Positions 45,101 to 50,631 of a stretch of DNA of 50,631 bases are shown here, in pieces. Source of the stretch: Thermoplasmata archaeon (GTDB lineage Archaea > Thermoplasmatota > Thermoplasmata > Lutacidiplasmatales > UBA184). The notes beneath the pieces were generated by a model, which worked only from the letters and a program-made list of their open reading frames with translations, was not told the origin of the DNA and did not search any database. The position numbers and the translations under genes were made by a program. The stretch is from positions 1 to 50,631 of the forward strand of contig JAKAYL010000010.1 in assembly GCA_021809545.1 (NCBI GenBank). The letters run 5' to 3'. The stretch's first letter is position 1. The number at the start of each line of letters is the position of its first letter.

Positions 45101-48100
45101 CCGTCTCCAACGCCTATGCACTGACGTACAACTCCCCGGCCATCTTCGAGCCCATTACCGTCAAGCCCGCCTCGGTCTCCGGACGCGTCTACTGGAACGT
45201 CGCCAACTCTACGAGCTATTCCCCGGCCGAGGACCTCCCGATCTCTGGGGCCACCGTGACGCTCGAGAACAACAACTCGTTCATCACGAATGTCACGTCG
45301 GACGTCACGGGAACGTACCTGGCGACCGGGCTTCCTCCCGGACTCTACAACGTGAGCGTCTCCCTTGCCCCCGGAAGCTCGTTCTCCACCGGTCAAGTCA
45401 CCCTCTCGAGCGGGGAGAACAAGTCCCAGGACCAAGCGATCAAGGACTCTCACATCATCGGGGTCGTGACCTCGGAACAAGGAGCGCCCGTCGTGGGTGC
45501 CCAGGTGACCCTCACTTCCCCGGGCCAGCCCACGCAGACGCTGACCACAGGGAACACGGGGCGCTTCAACTTCAGCAGTCTCCTCCCGGCACAGTACTCG
45601 GTCCGCGCCGTTACCCAGGCAGGGCTGAACTCCGCCCCCACCGTCGTGGACCTCTTTACCGAGGGTCAGAACACCTCCGTCAGCCTGACGGTGAGCACTC
45701 CCGTCATCACCTCGATCCGGTTCACCTACAACGGTCAACCGATCCCCAACCTGCCCGTGCGGTTCTCCCCCCTCAACGCGGTGGCCAATTTCTCCTCGAT
45801 CGCCATCACCGGGACTGACGGGGTCGCCATAGCGCGGCTTACCCCCGGGATCTGGTCGGTCTACGCCCTCGGCGCCATCAACGGCACCTGGGTGACCTCG
45901 CTCTCCAACTTGGAGATAGGGAACGGTACGCAGACCGTCAGCCAAACCTTCGCTCTTCAATCCGCTCAGGTGCTCCGCGGCACGATCTACGGTCAGGGCA
46001 CCAACCTGCCGCAGAACGGGGTCCAGATGACCCTACGGTCCTCCACCGGGGCCATCCTCGCGGCGGCTACGAACTCGACCGGGCGCTATCAGCTCTATCT
46101 CCCCACCGGGACCTACACGATCCTCGCCAGCTACGCACCCTCGGGAACTACCCCGACCGTCGCTGCCGTGGGAACGGTCGCTCTGGTCACGCCCCGCACC
46201 TTCGACCTCACACTGTCGGCCGCGATGTCCTATGCCCCCCTCGTCGGATACCGGGCCTCCAGCGGCAACTTCATCGCCCTCCCAGGAACCGTCGTGACGG
46301 TGGGGTTCGGTGGGAATTCGCTCCAGTCCATCACGAATGCCTCGGGTTATGCCAGTTTCATCCTTCCCCAGGTGAACTCCACCTTCACCGTCTCCGCGTA
46401 CCACTACGGGTACAACCTCACCCAACCGCTCACCCTTCCGAACCAGCAGGCGCTGCTCAGCGCCGTCAAGATATCCATGGGAGCGGTGCCGGTCGAGGTC
46501 ACCCTGGATCTCGTCTGTTCCGGCTGCACGTCCGCACCCACGGTCAACTTCACCGCGGTCGCACCCCCGGCCAACAGCACGTCTGTGACCGCACAGTACC
46601 AAAACGGGTCCTATGTCGTCCACGCGGCCCTCTCCCCCGGACCCTACACCATCAGCTCGGAGACCATGGTCCTCGGAAACCGTTGGTCTCAGATCGGAAC
46701 GGTCTCTACCTACGTGCCGGTCGGAGCGGGACCGATCACCCTCCCCTCGCTCACCCTGATGCTGCAGAAGCCCTACAACGGCTCGATCGGCCTCCCTCCG
46801 TCGACCAATTCGACCGTGGCGGCGGATGCCAAGGTCCTGCTCTACTCGCCCACGGCCGGCAACATCACCCTTAGCGGAGAGAACTTTACGAACGCTTCCT
46901 CGCCCTTCTATGCACCTCCGGGGAATTACACGGCCTGGATCGTCTCCTTCAACGGGAGCACCCCCTATTCCTTCCTCGGAAACCTCTCCTTCCCGACCCA
47001 GGGGGGAGCACTTCCCACCGTCCAGTTGCACCCGGCGAGCAACTTCACCTTCGTCTTCACCTCCTCCTACGGGAAGACCCAGAACGCCAAGGTCAACGTG
47101 ACGCTGAGCTCCGCGAGCGCCTCTTCGAACGGAGCGCTCATCCACTTCGCCTCCACCTCCTCGGGATCCGTGGGACTCACCCTGCCGAACGGGACCTACC
47201 GGATCTCCGTCAATTCCACCGCACTCCTCAACGTCTCGGGGATCTCCCACTTCGTCACCTTCCGGACCGAACCCAATCCCAACTACTGCACCCTCAACCT
47301 CACCTCGAGCGTCTGCAACATCGATCTCAACACCACCAGCGCCCTGACGAACCTCAACGGGGTGGCCTACCTCGGTTCGCAGGTCTCGGGCGCCAATGGC
47401 CTCGTTAGGATCCTCCCCGCCGGTGGGAACGCTTCCCAGGAGATCGTCCTTCCCCTGGTCCAGGGCCGCTTCTCGACCGCCCTCCTCCCGGGAGACTACA
47501 CCCTCTACACGAGCGAAGACGTCGGGGGCTACGCGGAGGTCAACGTCACGACCGTTGCCCTCTCCTACCAGAGCACGGGATTGAACCTGCGGCTGAACCT
47601 GTCAACGGGATGGCAGGCCTCACTCTTGCTCTCGACCCCGCCGAGCCTCCCCACCGTTTCCACCGCCGTGCTCAACGTCTCCCAGGATGGGAACACGCTC
47701 TTCTACGTCACGGGAATCTCCCCGAACAGCGCGTACACTCTCTCCCTCCCCGCCGGGACCTGGACCCTCTCGGTCCGTGCGTCGACCACGATGGGAGGAG
47801 TGACTGTGCCTCTCCTCGCCAACGCCAGCGTCCCGCTTCACCAGTCCAACGCGGCAGTGAATCTGCCGCTCTTGCCTCAGTGGACCCACACCGCCACCCT
47901 TTCCGTCACAGGTGTGACCACAACCACCATCGCTGGCGGAGGGAACGCGACCTTCTCCTTCGTCGTCAAGAACACGGGGAACAGTGTGGAGACGCTCCGC
48001 TTCAAGGGAGCCCCCGTCACGTGGAACTACACCTTCTACCCAGCCAATGTGACCCTCCAGCCAGGACCGACCGGCAGTTCGGCGAGCGTCAGTGTCAACG

Positions 48101-48717
48101 TCCAGGTCCCGAGGAACACGCTGGTCACCAGCAACTCGGCGACCTTTGAGGCCCTGCTCAACGGAACGGCCGCTCCTCTTGCTTCGGCGAGTGTCACCAT
48201 CAACCTCATTCCCCGCCATGCGATCACGCTGCTCTCGACCCCCTCCTCGGACATTGTCGGCAACAAGTCCCTGGTCCTCGGATACAGCATGGGCGCGTCC
48301 GGGAATGCCATTGAGAACGTTACCGTATCCGTCCTCAACGGTGCGAGCCTCAACCAGCAGGGATGGTCCTATTCCCTCACGGGCACCTTCACCTCGCTGA
48401 CCCCCCAGAACCCCGCCACGATCGGCACCCTCACGCTCTCCGCACGGATCGCCGGGGCAGTCTTGCCCCACACCGTCACCCTCCTCGCAGTGGACCACGC
48501 CGCTCCCGGGCTGACCCAGACCCTCACGATCCAACTCCCGACGGCCAACCTGACCGTGCCCGGGCCTCTCCTCGTGACGGGACCGAGCATCGGTTCACCC
48601 GCCCCGTTCTACATGACCTATCTCCCGATCGTCCTGACCATCGCTCCGGCGATAGCGATCGTGGCCTTTGCCGTGGGCCGACGCTGGTGGAAGACCCGGC
48701 GGTGGGTGCGCAAGTGA
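42160..48717 (+). CDS. aglB: Giant AglB/STT3 oligosaccharyltransferase with extended extracellular region
   Basis: 2,185 aa; transfers lipid-linked glycan to Asn in N-x-S/T sequons outside the membrane. Residues 1-500 hold about 12-13 membrane helices; an acidic metal motif is in GGSDSFYHARVM, a second acidic region in REPLFDWMNAILG. The catalytic signature WWDYG is at 577-581, followed by the mixed globular domain to about 900. Beyond that lie about 1,200 extra residues: four to five carboxypeptidase-regulatory-like beta domains (about 905-1390), further beta-rich sequence, a NEW3-like domain near 1925-2030 and a final membrane helix (about 2150-2175) ending WWKTRRWVRK. Usual AglB proteins have 600-1,000 residues. 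The extension is full of sequons, so the enzyme may glycosylate itself. GTG 42148 is an alternative start. Confidence 0.93.
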   Translation: MDDSQPAGWWQRHATAAFILAIAAVTTFLIRTIYAYQLISQCNISYCFAGGSDSFYHARVMTWIIQQHTNLIKDPLLNYPLGLNNPREPLFDWMNAILGILFAPLFGGNAVTAGMWFLEMQPPFWAAMGVFPLYFLGKEVSSKRTGLIAAVLYPLFVGSIESTVATYANYLSFYAFFVFLNLAVYIHTVRLSGTRRWVENYISPRSIWSGFKNFARVERNSFNWAVFAGVSFGATMLAWQGYTYVIAVVVVFLAVTLLVERIRRVDSFGTYVVTLIMGTIGFLMAMPYYYVQGVFGYWFGLPMMIFYGAMLALLPFMMLRDTPWLLSLMVMIASIAGAAGGLYLYNKNDFNAVITGQGYFVKTLIYSTVAEAQAPSFDSLIVAYGPITFFLAIIGLMVFMFYLYKFKFRREHVFMVILGLVGIYLPISAAKFFLIGAPLFALLPAEVILMAMDRMGYSDMRHTATSLSQNGSMFFAFKRSFKLRHLFIIIIALGVLLPNVWYAVDAGIPYNEKSTYGNQIYNTLPPAIRSTLGSSSYLGAAGIETDTPTQYDESGYNWLAAQDTNQIPAQRPAFVSWWDYGFQALDQGGHPTVADNFQDGIVPSGHFLLAQNESQAIAVMATTLLYAEQQVSGKPYLPAGLNAQLRADGLNLTTLHNYMVNTSKDQTIVINNPQIYGPVNAGNLQGTGGAENALFFTMDQYLASALNENGVVKVYQDVQSYTGWSIGYAMADTRLFPTSGSNTGIYYAPVDLTDGVIGSGGIPTWYFTVNATGSDGNTYPLGSVPPGVQVVSTSINYNSPFYNSMIYKIFVGYNGTDVGAGTGIPGLSNSLTSYPVQPGWMMQHFMMQYRTAYYCPYKNYTDHPGCFSAVNYAQALQYQKNKQGTVDASSSSYFSGGETILRYYPGATVTGYVALPQGQPMKNIHVTVLDQWGTPHQVVTTNKYGAYTLLAPPGNDTLVVSYGAVGGLQQTGTTLDTVNLTVSNAYALTYNSPAIFEPITVKPASVSGRVYWNVANSTSYSPAEDLPISGATVTLENNNSFITNVTSDVTGTYLATGLPPGLYNVSVSLAPGSSFSTGQVTLSSGENKSQDQAIKDSHIIGVVTSEQGAPVVGAQVTLTSPGQPTQTLTTGNTGRFNFSSLLPAQYSVRAVTQAGLNSAPTVVDLFTEGQNTSVSLTVSTPVITSIRFTYNGQPIPNLPVRFSPLNAVANFSSIAITGTDGVAIARLTPGIWSVYALGAINGTWVTSLSNLEIGNGTQTVSQTFALQSAQVLRGTIYGQGTNLPQNGVQMTLRSSTGAILAAATNSTGRYQLYLPTGTYTILASYAPSGTTPTVAAVGTVALVTPRTFDLTLSAAMSYAPLVGYRASSGNFIALPGTVVTVGFGGNSLQSITNASGYASFILPQVNSTFTVSAYHYGYNLTQPLTLPNQQALLSAVKISMGAVPVEVTLDLVCSGCTSAPTVNFTAVAPPANSTSVTAQYQNGSYVVHAALSPGPYTISSETMVLGNRWSQIGTVSTYVPVGAGPITLPSLTLMLQKPYNGSIGLPPSTNSTVAADAKVLLYSPTAGNITLSGENFTNASSPFYAPPGNYTAWIVSFNGSTPYSFLGNLSFPTQGGALPTVQLHPASNFTFVFTSSYGKTQNAKVNVTLSSASASSNGALIHFASTSSGSVGLTLPNGTYRISVNSTALLNVSGISHFVTFRTEPNPNYCTLNLTSSVCNIDLNTTSALTNLNGVAYLGSQVSGANGLVRILPAGGNASQEIVLPLVQGRFSTALLPGDYTLYTSEDVGGYAEVNVTTVALSYQSTGLNLRLNLSTGWQASLLLSTPPSLPTVSTAVLNVSQDGNTLFYVTGISPNSAYTLSLPAGTWTLSVRASTTMGGVTVPLLANASVPLHQSNAAVNLPLLPQWTHTATLSVTGVTTTTIAGGGNATFSFVVKNTGNSVETLRFKGAPVTWNYTFYPANVTLQPGPTGSSASVSVNVQVPRNTLVTSNSATFEALLNGTAAPLASASVTINLIPRHAITLLSTPSSDIVGNKSLVLGYSMGASGNAIENVTVSVLNGASLNQQGWSYSLTGTFTSLTPQNPATIGTLTLSARIAGAVLPHTVTLLAVDHAAPGLTQTLTIQLPTANLTVPGPLLVTGPSIGSPAPFYMTYLPIVLTIAPAIAIVAFAVGRRWWKTRRWVRK

Positions 48718-49523
48718 GGAGCAGCCGGATACTCCAGTTCATCATCTGCCTGGGTTTGCTAGCCACCCTGCTCCCGCTGGCCGGGGCCGCCGCCCCGCAC
48801 CCCGCGGCCTCCTATCCTCCGGTCAAGGCCACCCTCACCGGACCTTCGGTGCTGGCAGTCTCCGCCACGGGCTCCTACGTGCTCAAGGCGTCCGGGGGAC
48901 CGGCCCAGCTCCTCGACGGCTCGTTCGTGGGGAACTACACCTACAATGCCTCCCTCATCGGTGCCAACACGACCGGTGGTAGCGTCTCCCCCGCGTCGGG
49001 AAGCCTCACCAACGAGAGCACGACCCTGAAGGTCACCGCCCCCAACAACACCGGGACCTACACGCTCTCCGTGAACGTCACGAGCACCTTTAGGGGCAAT
49101 TCCACCTCGACGTCGACCGGCTTCACCTTCACGGCGGTCGTCCCCTACGTGGTCTCCGCAAGCCTCGTCAACCACAACAGCTACACGATCAAAGGCGCCT
49201 TGGTCCAGGTCAATCTGGACGGGACGCAGGTCGCGGTCGTGACCCTTCCCTCGATCCAGGCCAACGGGTCCTACAACTTCGTCTACAACTACACCACCAC
49301 CGGGCTTTCCCCGGGGGATCACACCTTCACCCTCACGCTCCAGGGGCCCTACGGTCTCCTGCAGTTCAGCCAGGGCGGCAACTCCATCTCCAGCAGCTTC
49401 TATGTGACTCCGCCTCCTGTCGACTATACGCTCTACTACGTGACGGGAATCTCCCTCGTGGGCTTGGCCATCTTTATATCACTCTTGATTGTGGGTGGAC
49501 GGAAGAGGAAGAAATCGAAATGA
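48714..49523 (+). CDS. Secreted membrane-anchored beta protein coupled to aglB
   Basis: 269 aa. The signal peptide is clear (about 1-25, ILQFIICLGLLATLLPLAGAAA). The mature part is Ser/Thr/Asn-rich with Ig-like beta strands and about ten sequons (NYT, NAS, NTT, NES, NNT, NVT, NST, NGS). A single C-terminal helix (about 240-262) is followed by GGRKRKKSK. GTG 48714 overlaps the aglB stop as GTGA, so the two are co-translated. Possibly an accessory subunit or dedicated substrate of this AglB; no family recognised. Confidence 0.78.
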   Translation: MRSSRILQFIICLGLLATLLPLAGAAAPHPAASYPPVKATLTGPSVLAVSATGSYVLKASGGPAQLLDGSFVGNYTYNASLIGANTTGGSVSPASGSLTNESTTLKVTAPNNTGTYTLSVNVTSTFRGNSTSTSTGFTFTAVVPYVVSASLVNHNSYTIKGALVQVNLDGTQVAVVTLPSIQANGSYNFVYNYTTTGLSPGDHTFTLTLQGPYGLLQFSQGGNSISSSFYVTPPPVDYTLYYVTGISLVGLAIFISLLIVGGRKRKKSK

Positions 49524-49693
49524 GCGCGACCGAACTCAAGAGCTGCACCTCGTGCGGAGTGCCCTTGGTCGGTAGGGGATCGGCCTATTTCCCCTGCCCG
49601 CAATGTGGGAACACCACCGTCGGACGCTGCGCTCGCTGCCGCGACCAGTCCGTCGAATACACTTGCCCCGCCTGCGGCTTCGTGGGTCCCTGA
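49520..49693 (+). CDS. Small zinc-ribbon protein (four CxxC motifs, COG2888-like)
   Basis: 57 aa micro-protein. Four zinc knuckles: CTSCG (9-13), CPQCG (26-30), CARC (37-40) and CPACG (49-53). This matches the archaeal two-zinc-finger family often placed beside aEF1B and described as a translation-related RNA-binding protein; the Haloferax relative HVO_2753 is linked to biofilm and swarming. ATG 49520 overlaps the previous stop as ATGA; the aEF1B start follows 16 nt after its stop. Confidence 0.88.
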   Translation: MSATELKSCTSCGVPLVGRGSAYFPCPQCGNTTVGRCARCRDQSVEYTCPACGFVGP

Positions 49694-49709
49694 ACGGGAG
49701 GTAAGGACG

Positions 49710-49976
49710 ATGGGACAGGTCGGAGTCGTGTACCGGATGATGCCCACGGGAGTGGACGTCGATATGAAACAGTTGGCCGAGAGTGCGCGCCAGGCAGTCC
49801 CCTCCATCGCCAAGCTGAGAGGCATGCAAGTCCAGGACATCGCCTACGGATTGAAAGCGCTCGTGGTCGCCGTCCAGTTGGAAGATGCGGGCGGTGTGGT
49901 CGACCAGGTCGAAGAGGCGCTCCGCAAGGTACCCCATGTCGAAAGCGTGGAGGTCATTGACACCAGCCTCATCTGA
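49710..49976 (+). CDS. ef1b: Elongation factor 1-beta (aEF1B)
   Basis: 88 aa nucleotide-exchange factor for aEF1A. The ferredoxin-like fold is seen in VVYRMMPTGVDVDMKQL, DIAYGLKALVVAVQLED and the C-terminal VESVEVIDTSLI. A strong GGGAGGT Shine-Dalgarno motif (49696-49702) stands 7 nt before ATG 49710. Its length is the family standard. Confidence 0.94.
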   Translation: MGQVGVVYRMMPTGVDVDMKQLAESARQAVPSIAKLRGMQVQDIAYGLKALVVAVQLEDAGGVVDQVEEALRKVPHVESVEVIDTSLI

Positions 49977-49982
49977 TCGAGG

Positions 49983-50631
49983 ATGGACCTCTTCACTCAC
50001 GTCATCGTAGCCTATCTTCTCAGTTTCGGACTCACCTTAGGGAAGAGCCCGGTATATATCGCGGCCGGGGCCTTGGCCGGCGGTTTGCCAGATTCGGACA
50101 TCCTGCTCTTTCCACTCGCCACCCGCTTTCCCCTGCTCCGACACCATGGGATCACGCACTCCTTCCTGGGAGTGACCATCTTCGCCGTTGGGGGAGGTCT
50201 CCTGGGACCGTTCGTGGTCCCGGGAGCCAGCCCCCTGTACCTCTTCCTGTTCATGGAGGTCGGGGGACTTTCCCACATCGCCCTCGACGGTTTCACCAAT
50301 TTTGCCGTCCCCCCGCTCGCCCCCTTCTCCCAAAAGGAGCTTCGCCTGGATGCGGATCGCGCGGTGAACGGGTTCACCCTGGTCCTCAGCCTCGCCGCAT
50401 TCTACATCCTTGCCGGGGAGCGGAATGCCGTCCCCTTCGCAACGTGGATGCTCACCGGATGGGTCTTCATGGCCATCTACGGGGGCTATCTGCTCCTGCG
50501 GGGAGTGGCCCGTTGGCTGGCGGGACGCGAGCTGCGGCGGTCGGGCTACACCGCGATCCTTCCGACCAGCAGCCCCTTCACCTGGGTCCTCATCGAGGAA
50601 CATGAGAGCCCGCATTCGTGGAGCACCCGAT
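49983..50631 (+). CDS. YdjM-family membrane protein, 3' truncated by window end
   Basis: 216 codons visible, open to the window edge. Membrane protein with five or so hydrophobic helices. The family's metal-type motifs are present: THVIVA at the start, GLPDSDIL, RHHGITHSFLG and HIALDGFTN. These mark the YdjM (DUF457) family, often called membrane-bound metal-dependent hydrolase; substrates are unknown. ATG 49983 lies 6 nt after the aEF1B stop, so it continues the aglB-aEF1B operon. Confidence 0.82.
   Translation, partial: MDLFTHVIVAYLLSFGLTLGKSPVYIAAGALAGGLPDSDILLFPLATRFPLLRHHGITHSFLGVTIFAVGGGLLGPFVVPGASPLYLFLFMEVGGLSHIALDGFTNFAVPPLAPFSQKELRLDADRAVNGFTLVLSLAAFYILAGERNAVPFATWMLTGWVFMAIYGGYLLLRGVARWLAGRELRRSGYTAILPTSSPFTWVLIEEHESPHSWSTR

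Noticed and set aside
43969-45960. 663-codon open frame antisense to aglB
   Set aside because: Gly, Val, Asp and Arg-rich antisense shadow with no start signal or known motif; the plus-strand aglB frame is unambiguous.

Overview
The window comes from a GC-rich archaeon, most likely a member of the Thermoplasmatota (class Thermoplasmata). Supporting signs are a 23S rRNA gene with no 16S or 5S gene beside it, a close relative of the Thermoplasma tricorn-interacting factor F1, and a three-gene succinate dehydrogenase whose third subunit is a CCG-domain protein. Purely archaeal information genes (aIF5B, L21e, Rpo4, Pus10, Taw1, DUF655, aEF1B) and AglB-type N-glycosylation agree with this. TATA boxes lie about 26-40 nt ahead of many first genes, so leaderless or very short-leader mRNAs are probably common, with Shine-Dalgarno motifs mainly at internal operon genes. 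The organism looks like a respiring heterotroph with its own branched-chain amino acid synthesis. I cannot name an order or genus.

Layout. 1-7025, minus strand: tRNA-Ser(UGA), the sdhA-sdhB-sdhC(E) operon, then a pepQ-mtnA-fbp operon. 7044-10213, plus: a stand-alone 23S rRNA gene inside a processing stem that resembles a bulge-helix-bulge. 10328-16602: PrxQ/Bcp peroxiredoxin, a coiled-coil protein, a membrane-anchored FKBP, tRNA-Ser(GCU), two tandem A-type Fe-S carrier proteins, a small membrane protein, aIF5B and tRNA-Gln(UUG). 16805-23429: two large cell-surface proteins, each with an N-terminal hydrophobic segment, extracellular beta domains, a C-terminal membrane anchor and a proline-rich tail. 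23693-28748: OsmC, proline iminopeptidase, DNA polymerase X with a decayed PHP domain, the AmmeMemoRadiSam radical SAM enzyme and a branched-chain aminotransferase.

28831-33100, minus: an RNA-modification and translation operon, taw1-pus10-rpl21e-rpo4-DUF655-rsmA. 33270-40467, plus: an alpha/alpha-toroid protein, then leuA-leuC-leuD, a probable PD-(D/E)XK nuclease, a family 2 glycosyltransferase and leuB. 40523-42129: a thiolase and its DUF35 partner. 42160-50631: a giant 2,185-residue AglB oligosaccharyltransferase translationally coupled to a secreted anchored protein, a 57-residue zinc micro-protein, aEF1B and a YdjM-type membrane protein cut by the window end.

The most unusual elements are the giant AglB with about 1,200 extra extracellular residues, a block of atypical codons directly before its WWDYG catalytic motif, the surface proteins with proline-rich tails, and several palindromic or shared core promoters. 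I saw no CRISPR array, insertion sequence, integrase or recognisable defence cluster. Gene overlaps of 1-38 nt, including three convergent 3' overlaps, show a compact genome.
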